The position numbers and the translations under genes are program-made. The notes under the pieces were generated by a model. It was not told the DNA's origin. It ran no database searches and saw only the letters and a program-made list of their open reading frames with translations. 64,000 nucleotides of DNA from NCBI GenBank assembly GCA_026419785.1, contig JAODTK010004810.1:62001-126000 (forward strand). Reading direction: 5' to 3'. Numbering within the stretch: position 1 is the first letter of the stretch; each line of letters begins with the position of its first letter. Shown piece after piece: positions 1-12,800 of the stretch. This stretch comes from Sclerodactyla briareus. Its lineage: Eukaryota; Echinodermata; Holothuroidea; Dendrochirotida; Sclerodactylidae.

Positions 1-490
1 AACTTTTTGTAACTTAACTCGCATAATATGACGCTCTGGTGACCTTGAAGTGACCCTTCCCTTTTTTTCCCGGACCAACATAGTCCCCCCTACCAAGTTT
101 CCGACAAACTTTTAAAGTTGCGCAAATTATGCAAATTAGCTTGACCCTGCATGCGGGGACATCCACTTTCGAAACCATCTGAGATTTCACTATGGCGGAC
201 ATGGGTACCAAGTTTCTGCTCAACTGGACAAAGTGTTGGAGAGTTATTGCGCTAATGGGCAAATCTTCCAATCGTGAAAATTATGCAAATTAGCGGACCC
301 CGCTAATGTGGCGACGCCCACTTTTGAACCTATCCGAGATTTCACTCAGGGCAGACGTGTGCCAAGCTTCCGCTCAACGGAACAAAGTTGTTTTTGAGAG
401 TTATTGCGGTAACGAGAAACGCGGCGGACAGGGACGCGGCAGAGACGGCGATCCAAACCATAATATCCCCGAAGTGGGGATATAATCATC
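1..490. repeat. Dispersed element with 155-bp internal tandem repeat and hairpin end
   Basis: The phrase AAATTATGCAAATTAGC occurs at about 123 and 278, giving a period near 155 bases, and the two units share the blocks GAGATTTCACT and GAGAGTTATTGC. The stretch ends near 465-485 in a strong hairpin: an ATATCCCC arm, a short loop and a GGGGATAT arm. Internal tandem units plus a terminal hairpin resemble the H1 and H2 families further right. No coding potential was seen. The left end is cut by the window edge. Confidence 0.55.
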
Positions 491-755
491 CAAGAGACTT
501 TATTTCTCATTTATTTGAATTGAAAGGTTAGACATTTAGGCATATTACCACATTAGCACATTTTGTTTAACATCGCCTATGATTCATTGAAAGTTAAGCC
601 GGGGTAGTTTTCCTCGGATCATTTCCCGGAGTAATGTGCAATGGTCCAGGAATTCATATGTTACCATTGAAAAGAATAAGCTTGTGAAATATCCTTTCCT
701 GCTCCATGTCTTCTCCTGAATTTTGCATCTGAACGGTAATATTTTTCATCAACAG
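491..755. other. AHI1 intron, no feature seen
   Basis: AT-rich intronic sequence leading to the acceptor ATCAACAG at 755. Nothing else was recognised. Confidence 0.6.
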
Positions 756-854
756 TTGATTGGTGCTAATGGTGAGCCTAATACCGACAAGAAGGCGAGG
801 CTGCAGCTCTTCTATCCACCGTTCACGTTCAAGGCAAAGCCGGGGCAGGTCGAT
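756..854 (+). CDS. AHI1: AHI1 exon: pre-WD conserved block (LIGANG...ARLQLFYPP)
   Basis: The exon encodes 33 codons, phase 0 to 0, beginning [20 protein letters not shown]. The family has a near-identical block (LVG-NG...K-RLQLYYPP) just before the WD40 domain. The acceptor is CAACAG at 755 and the donor GTAAGT at 855. The reading frame is intact. It joins in phase to the exon at 2317, giving VD|VYQWW where the family has VEVF-WW. It is the first exon visible, so about the first 400 residues of jouberin must be encoded upstream. Confidence 0.9.
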
Positions 855-3800
855 GTAAGTAAAAAGACGGCTAGCTCACCCGTGATGATCACAATGACTA
901 TTCTGTTTATTCCTAGAGGGAAATCAAGTTTATATGGAATCCATACAACTGTCCATGTGGCTCCAGTGGCAACTGGAAAAAAAAAATTGAATTGTACTTT
1001 TTCCCCACTGAAGCATTCATAACACAACTTACTCCAGGAGTTTCTTACATTCTGAAAACAAGTACAAAACTTAACCTGTTGACCACTTCAACGTGTGCAG
1101 GCCATCATGAATTGGAGGCTTCAAGTCAAAAAAGTCTGTCCTATCTGGTCCCTATTTTTTAACTCACCTCAGCCATATGGCATAGGTCATCTAGGGCTAA
1201 GGGTCAATATCAGCCATTTTGCGACAAACTGCAAAATGCTTCTCCTACAATTCAAATTGGATGTTCAAGGAACAGTATTATGGGTGACCGATGGTACAAA
1301 CATGGTGTTAAGGAATTTGAGTTCAAATGTCATCTAGGGGTCACTTCTGGCCATTTCGTTCAAATGGTCAAGCTGCTCTGTTTTCTCGAGGACAACTGCA
1401 GGATGAATATAAAGAAGCGCCTTACTATATTACTGGAGAAAAATTTTAATGCGTCAGTCCCAAACCTGAAGTCGTAAACGACTTCTCCCCGTTATGGAGT
1501 CACAGTCCTTTGAAGTTTGTGCATGTGTGCTGTGCAAGATCAAAAAGCATCCCATAATGCAATATAAATTATGTCATACTTGCACATACCTGCAGACAAT
1601 CTTTGTTTTCTATTTTCAATTTCATTTTGAAAGCAATAAATCTATGGGAGAAGATTACTGTAATGGGTTGGTAATGGTCGGTGTTGTGTTATTTTAGTTA
1701 GAGAAAGATAACATAACTTCTAGATGTAGTTTTTCAATTCTCCACGATATAACACTGTTGTGGCAAAGCCTGCAGTTGTCCTTTAAGGGCAACTGAATAC
1801 AAAAGAGGTTATAGCAATTCTATATAGCAGTTCTCATAGTCATAGCAGAGTTTTGTCTTGATTGACTGCTTTGGTAATTCCCACATCTGGGTACATAACT
1901 ATAATATATTTAGGACACTGAATAATTCTTCATTTCAGGTTTAATTTCTTCTGATAGTTTTAAAAACGACTTTTCTGGCATTTCTGATGTTTTTCCTCAA
2001 TATTGTTCTGTCCTTTAATATCCTTTTTGTAGAACTAAATGAAAGAGCACATAAAACAACGATATTTACTGGGGAGGGGATATATTTGATCACCATGTAC
2101 CTGACATTACTTGTTAATATTTCTGTTTTATGTTGCTCTTTCATTTGCTTTTTCGAAAGTACAACACCTCCTTTGAATTGAAACCTTTTTTACCTTCATG
2201 ACGCAACATAGCACTCATGTGTTAAGGTGATGTTAATTCCGATCTATCCAACTATCTGGGACTGATAGTACATGACACAGAAATTGACAGTTGTTCGTAA
2301 TTTCTTCTCTTTATAGGTATACCAGTGGTGGCTTCATGCACGACGTCAGGCGTACCCATCTACACTCTATGTGACTGTTAAACCAATACAGCCTCCTGAA
2401 AACATAGGGCCTAGTAACCGGTCACTATACCCCATACAACATGTGAGTAATTATAATCACTTTGGACTGCTACCTAGACAAATGTAGTATGGAAGGTACA
2501 GGATATTTGCTGTATCGTTGTGTATTCCCATCTACTCTCTATGTGACCGTTAAACCAATACATCCTCCGGAAACATAGAGCCTAGTACCAGGTCACTATA
2601 CCCCATACAACATGTGAGTTATTGATCACTTTACCCAGCCACCTGAGCAGAGGTAGTATGGAAGGTACAGGAAATTTGCTGTATTGTTGCGAATACACAT
2701 CTACACTATATGTGTTTGTTAAACCAATACAGCCTCCTGAAAACTAGCGCCTAGTATTCCAGTCACTACACCCGGCCCATGCAAGATGTGAGTAATTATA
2801 ATCACTTTGGACTGCTACCTAGACAAATGTAGTATGGAAGGTACAGGAAATTTGCTGTATTGTTATAAATACCCATCTACACTATACAGCCTCCTGTAAA
2901 CATAGAGCCTAGTAACTGGTTTCTTTATTCCATACAACTTTTGAGTTATTATAATCACTCTAGACTGCTACCTGAACAGACTTAGTATGGAGGTACAGGA
3001 TATTTGCTGTATTGTTGTAAATACCCATCTACACTCTATGTTTTCCAAACGGAAAGTCTAAAGTACAGTTTACAACACAGTTAACGAAAAAAAACACAAA
3101 GACGGCTAACTGAATTTCCATGTGGGCTTCTTCGCCCTACGACTGAGAAAGACCAAGTGTATTGCAAACTGTACGGTCTAGGCTGTAGACCGTCACATAT
3201 AAACAAACAGGTGCGATACGCATACCACAAGAGGAAATATTGATGACCATTCATATGCAAATGGGGGCAAGCGACACAAAACAATACAGTATAGGGGGGC
3301 TATGCGGCCATACGAATATAGTAAAAATGTCAGGAATAATCATACTACGGAGCAGAATATGTTACCTTACGATCTTATCCATAATATAAATAAAATTTAA
3401 CTACCGTATCCTAATACGGAACACTATGTGACTGTTAAACCAATACAGCATGCTAGCTCTTCCTTCTAATCCCTTGGACCAATGATAATGATTATGTCAA
3501 ATTCTTATATAGTGCTTTACAACCAAAGTGTTCAAAGCACTCTACATACATTACCCCGATCATAGAGAATCAGTCTCGCACTCCCACAATGTCAGAGAGT
3601 ATATCACAGCAGCTATAATCAGCGCGGTTGTGTTCTGATACCTCACGGTCCCCATTAGTACACCTGGGCGGAGAGAAGCAAGCGGGATAAAGTACCTTGC
3701 TCGAGGGAACAAACAGAACGTGGCGGGCTCGAACACACAACCTCTGGATTACAAGCTTGACACCTTAGCCAATTAGGCCACCATGCTCCAAAGGTGGTTT

Positions 3801-6800
3801 TTTAAAACGAACCCAATACTGAATCCCTTGGACCAAGATGGTTGAAATGAACCCAATACTGAATCCCTTGGACCGAGATGGTTGAAACCAACCCAATACT
3901 GAATTCTTGGACCAAGATTGTTGCAACGAACCCATTACTGAATCCTTGGACCAAGATGGTTGAAATGAACCCAATACTGAATCCCTGGACCAAGATGGTG
4001 AAACCAACCCAATACTGATTCCCTCGGACCAAGATGGTTGAAACACCCAATACTGTATCCCTTAGACCAAGATGGTTGAAACCAACCCATACTGAATCCT
4101 TGGACCGAGATGGTTGAAACCAACCCAATACTGAATCCCTTGGACCAAATGGTTGAAACCAACCCAATACCGAATCCCTTGGACCAAGATTGTTGAACCA
4201 ACCCAATACTGTACCCTTGGACCAAGATGGTTGAACCAACCCAATACTGAATCCCTTGGACCAGATGTTGAAACCAACCCAATACTGAATCCTTGGACCA
4301 AGATTGTTGAAACCAACCCATACTGAATCCCCGCCAAAATGGTTGAAACCAACCCAATACTGTATCCCTTGGACCAGATGGTTGAAACCAACCCATACTG
4401 TATCCCTTGGACCAAGATGTTGAAACCAACCCAATACTGAACTTATCCCTGGACCAAGATGGTTGAAACCAACCCAATACTGATCCCTTGGACCAATGGT
4501 TGAAACCATTCCAATACTGTATCCCTTGGACCAAGATGTTGAAACCAACCCAATACTGAACCCTTTGACCAAGATGGTGAAACCAACCCAATACTGAATC
4601 CTTGGACCAAGATGGTTGAAACCAACCACCAATACTGAATCCCTTGGACCAGATGGTTGAAACCAACCCAAACTGAATCCCTTGGACCAAGAATGGTTGA
4701 AACCAACCCAATACTGAAACCCTTGGACCAAGATGGTTGAAACCAACCCAATACTGTATCCCTTGGACCAAGATGTTGAAACCAACCCAATACTGTATCC
4801 CTTGGACCAAATGGTTGAAACCAACCAATACTGAATCCCTTGGCCAAGATGGTTGAAACCACCCAATACTGAATCCCTTGGACCGAGATGGTTGAAACCA
4901 ACCCAATACCGAATCCCTTGGACCAAGATTGTTGAACCAACCCAATACTGTATCCCTTGGACCGAGATGGTTGAAACCAACCCAATACTGTATCCTTGGA
5001 CCAGATGGTTGAAACCAACCCAATACTGTATCCCTTGGACCAAGATGTTGAAACCAACCCAATACTGTAGTGATAACTAAAACAGGTGCGACCATCGTTT
5101 AGGGAGCCCACTCGTTGTAAGCATTTTGATTTGTTTTGCAGGAGGAGGGTATGATGACGTATAAGGAATTGAAGAACACTAGTGGCTTGGGCTGAAGAGT
5201 GCTGCTACCCCTCGGTAGGTAGTTTTCATAGCACTCTGTACATGCTTACGTCTAAATTTTGCTTATTAGTTTTCCCCTCCGACAATTACTCCAACAGTGC
5301 GAGAAAGTTCGGTTGTGGTTTCGATGGACTGAAGCTCCTCATGACTTTGTTTGTCTTATTTGATTTTTCTTTCCATTTGATTTTCACTGCTTCAGGAAGC
5401 CAAGCAAGGCTCCATCTAGGAACCTTGGTCGTATTGATAGTGATGAGCACCGGCTATAACAGGCCTTCATCTTCTCGACTAGTGTTCCAGATGATATCGA
5501 GGCAGACCGTCTTTTACAAAGGATTGATCAGTGAACTCAAAAAGATCCGCCACTTTCTCGTAATCCTGGGAGGAGCGGAAGATCCATGTCCAACTTGGCT
5601 GCTCACAGCCGACTGACTAGACTTATTGCAAATACCCTGGAAAAAAAAACCCAGAAATTCATGGACAAATCCCTGCATTCCAGTAAACCATGAAGTGAGG
5701 ACCGAGACCTCGCCCATCCCACTGCAAGTACAAGCCCCCCTGGGGGTGAAAAGGTTGGATGACTGCTGCCATTCCAACCCGAATATTTGCTTGCAAGCAT
5801 CAACGATACCCACTTGTTGTGCTATTTTTCCCTTCTTGTGCCAACAAGATCAGTAATGGAATCCTCAATTTTTTTTGCAGATTTCACCGGATATTTCAGG
5901 AGTTGCCTTAACAGGGGGTTCTGGACATTTAGGAACTTCCCACCGATGGTGTTTCTTCTGGGAATGGATTGTTCCCGTCTCAGTGGCAGGGTTAATAATT
6001 CCGGCTCACGAAAAATTATGAAAAACAACATATAAAGCATTCTGTACAGAATTGATTATTTTAATGCAATTCAACTATGCCCTTTGTAATAATAACACTA
6101 ATTGTCATTGATAGAAGTTTCAAGGAATTCCATGGTTGATCACTCCTCTGATTACCGCAGAGTAACCACACATGTCTTTATGCTTCCTCTCAGGAATCAA
6201 GCAGTGCCTGCATCCTGGTCAAGGTTACCTGGCCAAATGTGTCGCATCCCGAACAGACCGACCCTATCTCTCGCGGGAGACAGAAAGGGGTGCTACGTTG
6301 TGCGTTTCTCACCAGATGGCTGGTAGGCCCCATTCTGACCACACAGGCTTATCCATTTTTGGCTACATGGTCAACCTTAATCACACTTCTAACTAAGGCC
6401 CCTTTTCCAAGAAAACATTCGCTTTATTGCATCTTCATTGCATGTACTGAAATTGTGCATTTTTTAGTGAGATGAAAATAAAATAGCCGTATAGACCCTA
6501 ATGCTATATCCTTCTGCAAAATATTGCCACTGAACAAGTGACTTCGTCTTTAAATACTGGAGTAAAAAACTCAGTCCATGAGCCTCTATGCATTGGTTTA
6601 GATGATTTTGACTCCAAATCTCGTTAACATCGATCAGCCCCTTCTGAGCACAATTTGCACTGGGACTGCCCCAAGTTACGTGGATTTCAAGGCAGTATGT
6701 TCGGCGACCATGATTGGAAAATATATTTATTTATCTGCGAATGACTTAACACCCGGCATGGGGATTCCTACCGTCCGCGGGCCAAGGTCCGGCCAGTGGG

Positions 6801-9800
6801 GCCAATTTTCTTGGCCCGCAGAATGTTTGATGAACAACGGTCCCTATACCATTATCATTCTAACCGAGGCACTGGGTGAATGCACGTTTATCAGAACATT
6901 GATTCGTGAAACTTGTAACTGGTCCCCTTAGTTACCGACACCAAACCTAAGAAAATTTTTCAAAGGGTTCTAAATAACGATACACACAGGAAATGCACAC
7001 GAATGGTGAAGTAAAGTGTGTAAAAGTAGATTATAGAATGATTGAATTTCCAAAATGATGAATTCAAATTATAAGATTTCAAGATTTCCCAGGCCCTCAC
7101 ATCGATGACATCCTGTCCTAGAAGCAGTATACATGTAGAGGTACATGTTTACTAACAAATGGATCAAAGCAGAACTCTGTGAAAAAAAATCCCTATTTAC
7201 TGTTCACCCAAAAAAAAAAAAAAAAAAACCCCCCCCCCCCTAGGATCAAATTTCAGGTTGTTAGATTTGTCTGCTTTCGATTTTGTCTTTTGTTTGCTCT
7301 TCCCGAGTGCTATGTAACCATTTTTGGAGAGGAAGGCCCTTCATAATCATCCGTAGTCAAGGACAACCCATTTTGACTAAGTCTCACTTGAAAATTTCTC
7401 ATTTTCCTTCAGCTCCATTGCCTGTGGATGCCGGGAGAAAGATGGATATCCTATTTCATCTATGAGGTTTGTTTTATTACTTTAGTCGTTCATTATCGGA
7501 GACCATGGGCTCCTAGTGATTATGTTTCGACGACACAAGCGTCCAGAGAAACTAGGTGTCGGGGAATGTAGCCACTGTCCCTGCTGCCAGAAACCGTAAG
7601 CTCAAAACTTAGCACACATATTTGCCATAGAAAATCTCAAATGATCTGAAAGTGGATGTTGCCACATGACCGCTAATCTGCATAGTTTTAGCTAGAGTTT
7701 TAGCTGGAGTTTGTCTGATTTTATTGAACTTGGATGTGCGCTGCAGGATTAGCCTTGACAAACAAAGGTGGCAGTCATCAGAGATCATGTGAGGTCAGAT
7801 TTTTCGAATCCTCATTTGTTTTTCTTGGAATCCAACCAATTTAGTGCATGTAATCAACAGCGTCCTTCCCAGTTCTAACTCTTTTTTTTCCCTTCTCGCT
7901 TCGTGGCCATCCTCCGCCTGATATGAAAGATTTCATATCAAGGACAATTTAAGGATGCAGGACATACATTGTAAAATTACCACTGCCACAGTTTGCACAG
8001 TGAGTGGGAATCCCAGAAAAGTAGGTGTAGACCTGTTAATATTAGGTTGAATTTCAGGAAAATGCTTTTTTCCTGAACATTTTCTGGGCTTTGCAAGAAT
8101 TTCCAGCAAGCTGTGTGTGGCCTTGTGCTACTTTAACTCATAGCACGAAGATTGCCATACTTGTTTTGCTTGTTACTGCACCCATCTTTCCCTTGCCACA
8201 TTCTAACTATTATTTGGAAACTAATATACCTCTTCTTTGCCCATCCTCACCAGTTCCATCCGGCATGTTCAAGACCAAATTGGAGGTCCGTCGTATAATC
8301 CTACGATCTGGTCTGGTCAGTTGATGGGGGGCACCTCCTGACGGCCTCCTCTGATGGGACCTAAAAATAAAGGATAAAGATGTGTTGCACCCCCCTCCTT
8401 CACCCCCACCATCAGTTATGATCTTCCTCCATGTAATGATAGATAATGAAGTGAGCATTTCTAAAGTGCTGCTACTTCAAGATCGTAGCGCTGTACAACA
8501 GACATAAAAAGTGTGGCTAACACCCAGAATACCAGTAGGTCTTAAGCTTACACTTAAATGTTGCCAAGGAGACAGACTCCCTCACCTCCCGGGGCAACCT
8601 ATTCCACATGCGGGGAGCCATACTGGAGAATACCCTTGCATCAGCAGATTTAAGGGTTCCACGAATGCTTTGCTCTGTGAGCCCGATAGTGTCTGAAAGC
8701 TGAGTGTAAGCTAGTTCTGACTGGACAGTATTGTGTTATCAGGTCAGGTAAGTAGGTGGGAGCCAGAGAAATGATACACTTGAATACTTTTAACCACACC
8801 TTTGAATGATATTCAGCATCCGACGGGAGCAATGGTAGCTGACGGAGACACGTACGAGCGTGATCTTTATGTGCCGTAGCCATAATCTTTAGGCAACACA
8901 TGTTTCATGTTATCAGCCAGATCAAGTTGTTGTTAATAAACCATAGGTAGCTTAGAGAAAATATAACATGAGTAACAATTTGATGCAAGTCTTGTGAATG
9001 AGTATAAGGCTGGGGATTCCATAGATGTATAAGCCGTATGTGGCTAGACAACATTAACAGCAAGTACGAACTTGAGGTGCCTAAAGGAGCTGCAGTTTTT
9101 TGGTTTACAGAGATAGAGACAAGTTTCTCAACAGCAAACACCATCCAAATAAGATGGAATGAGCCCTGAGTAGGCTAAATTGCCATGTGTACAGAATCTG
9201 CATCACAGCAAATTGATGTAATGTCCTTTATTTGAGCTGCTAGATATTTATGGCCCTTTTACAACATTATACAGTTTAATTCCTTCTGAAATGTCAACTT
9301 CCCCCACAAAACTATGACTCTCACATTCACCCGCAAACCACATTGTATCTATGGCCTCCTAGCCTAATGACGAATCGGTGACCAATCAGTGTAGATTCTG
9401 GAGGAAACAATCCAGTATCTCACAAACTTATTCTATGGTTGCTGATGCCGCTAATTCAACATTTGTTAGGGATGAGGGCAGGAGTACAACAACCACTGGT
9501 TGAATGTTGAGGGGGGCTGGTGGGGGGAGGGGGTGGGTCCTGAAGCAGTAAAGAGGAATGGATCATTTATGCAGAAAACGTCCAGACCGCACCCTTGAAT
9601 GAGTGCGAACAAGGTGTATTAAATGCTTGAAAGTTCGCCCGATTCGCATTTCAACTGTTGAAACAATATTTTTCCCAGTAATTTTCATCACCTCTTCCTC
9701 AATTGAGGTTGCAGCCGTACAATACCTCCTGCCCTTGAATGCCCTTTCACAAAGTGGAAATGAATATCCTTCACTAACCTAATTTTGATACCTGGCTCCA

Positions 9801-12800
9801 CGTCTCATTCTTGGCAGATTGTGGAATTTGGACACCCCCGATGGGCCCGCTGAGAGAGTGTTCCCGCACCCAGCTTTCGTATACTGTGCCAGGTTCCACC
9901 CCAAGTCTGATGAGTTCATCGCCACTGGGGTCCCTATGATCACCTGGTCAGGGTCTGGAGTAGGCAGGGTACACGCAACACGGGGAGGTGAGTCAGCTCA
10001 TTCATTGGTTGCATGGATGAATGAACTATTCTTGTTTGCGCAGCAACTGTGTTGTCCCATTCAGTTTATGTAGATGAAGTATGAACCCCTATGGGCTGGG
10101 AATTAGAATAATGCCAATTCTTATAAGAGTGACAATGGGGCACCACTCCTGACAGAACGCTGTGCCACGTAGTGCTTTGGAAAAAGTTTAGTATTTTTGT
10201 TTGCCTCATTATGAAGTGTTCACTCAACCTATTTATTTATTCATTCTGTATTTTCCAGCTTATCAAGAATTGGAGGGCCACAGAGGGTTTGTCAATTGCC
10301 TGGTCTTTGCTAAGGACGGCCTCTCGATGTACTCAGGGGACAGCACTGGAACCATCATAGTCTGGAACTGTATCATAAACAGAGACCTTGGTAAGATAAC
10401 TGAGCTTTGATTTGATTTGATTTCTATGGGTTCAGGAAGCCAATAGGGCTCATCAAGGAACCCTGGCCATATTGAAGACCTTGACTTTGCCTATCACCCA
10501 ACTTCAAGTGTAGGCACCAAGGGGAAAACGTACGTGACTACTGGAATCTGAAAACTGGATATTTGCTCGCAAAGCGCCACTGATACCACTTCTAGACGCC
10601 TAGATGCCTGGCGCCCTTAACCTGGTGAATGAAGGATTTTATATCAAGGACAAATTAGGGATAGAAGCCCCTAAATTGTAAAATTATGACTGCACAGTTT
10701 TTTGCAAACAGTGAGTGGGAATCCCAGTAATGTAGATGTAGATCTGTAAATATTAAGTATTATTATTAAGTATTAAAAAAATCTGACATTTCCAGGACTT
10801 GGCAAGAGTTTCCAGTGAAGCTGTGTGTGGCCTCGTGCTACTTTACTCGTGGATGAGACCCGGCTGTAACTCACCTTTTCTTCTCGACTAGTGCTCAAAT
10901 GATAAGGAGGCTGGGGTGTAACTAATCCCAACCTGCTCCGGGACCGCCATTTTATGACCCCATACAAAAGGATGATCAGTGAACTCAGGACCAGACCACT
11001 TGCTCAGAACCTGGAGGAGGGGAAGTACAAGTTCAAAGTGATGCTCACAGACGACAGACGAGACATACTGCAAATATACCGTAACAAACCTTAGTAACCC
11101 AGGAAGTCTACTGCGTTACAGCGCAACCATGAAGTGAAGATCAAGACCTCGCCCATCGAAACTGCATCGCTACAGCTCCCTAGGAAAAAAAGTCTGGTGA
11201 CTGCTGGATTCGAACCCAGAATATTTGCTTGCAAAGTGTCACTGAAACCACTATACCATTCTTCAACACGGCTGTCAACACTTCTTTGAATTTGTGTAGT
11301 ATATCCAGCTTCAGGAAAGTATCTGGTATGCATGATGAGCTGTCCTTTTTGGGAGGGTCAGTTTCATGATTTTCAAAAAGAAATCAAGAGGTTCCCATCT
11401 GGTACTAACTAACTAAACCAGAAGGTGTGAAACACTATCTAACAGACCAAGCCAGAAGAACGATGGAATACGTCCGTCTCTCCTTGTGATCAACCCGAGG
11501 CAGAGACTGTTGATACCAAGCAGAGATGATAATATTTGATGTTGTCACGTATAGGGAGGCTTTAAATTTCACAAATATGTAATGTGCACGGTTAGCAAAC
11601 ATTGCAATGAGGGCGCTTTAGATTTCTACGACGTGTCAATGTGCCAGTTGCGTGATGTAGATGTGCACACTTCACAATTGCGCGTTCGAGTATTGACGGT
11701 AAAATTCCCGAATTCCATGGTTTAACATGTTTGAATGATGCCACATGCTGAGTTCAAGTTCACGTCGTGGGGGACAACGTGGAAAGTGAGTGACTCTGGT
11801 CGTGGGATCGACGTAGTACGGCAGTTGGTGAGGTTGTCGCATCCGCAGTAGGTTAACATTGCGTCATACTTTGTCGTCGCCGTCGTGAAATCTAGAGCTC
11901 CCTGGTAATAAAAAATTGCATGGATCAGATTAGTCTGCAATTTTCATTGTTTTCCCCCACAAACAAACAATAGGTCAGGTTTTGACGCACAATGTAATAA
12001 TATAGCTGATTGTTACGTACTGTAAGGTAGGTTGGTGTACCTTGAGTTGGTCCTCAACGATGCAATTGTTTTTTTACTGTTCAGTGCATTTGATTGTGAC
12101 AGTTACTGTTACTTGCAAGGTTATATAATGGCCAGAAGTGCAGTAACCTGTAGAGATAGGGGAATAGATCCAGATACAGTTTTGTGTGATAGTGGGCCGT
12201 TGAGGTTTGTGCAGGTTTTCTGTTATCTTGGTGGCACAGCTAGAGTTAGGCATGCTTGGAAAAATTTAGAGAGACTTTGCCTTTACTTACGAGTAGAACA
12301 CTCCCTTCGTCCACTAAGTGTAGGTTGTTTGAGGCCTGCGTTAGGAGTGTCCTTCTGTATGGTACAAAACCTGGGCAGGAATGATATGTGTTGAATCTGC
12401 AGTGTGAAGTTTGAAGATGGTCCTAGGTCATAAGAGCTGAGGAATAGACTTGGGCTCTGTAAGGTTAGTGATTGTGTGCAAAGGGGAAGATTCAGTTGGT
12501 TTGGTCACATAGAGAGGGGGGTGAAAGGAGGATAACTGGGTTAGTAAGTGCAGATATTTGCTGGTTTCAGAGGTCATGGGAGACCCAGAAAGACTTGGAA
12601 TGAGGCTGTCCATAAAGATTCACAGGCTAAGGGTATTAGTTTTGGTCTTGCTAAGGACAGATGTGTTTTTGGAAGAGAGTCACTTGAGTCCGACCACTCA
12701 TTGTAACAGACCATACAACCATATATTATGATGACTGTAATTCCATCTTTAGCAACTTTTTAGCAACCTTTTGTCTGGTAATCAACCCCAAATAACCAAA

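Noticed and set aside
3802-5095. Minus-strand open frames of 413, 386 and 222 codons
   Set aside because: They run entirely inside the 40-bp minisatellite; the peptides are only the repeat translated.
7209-7241. A-run/C-run as a functional element
   Set aside because: Most likely a homopolymer or assembly artefact.
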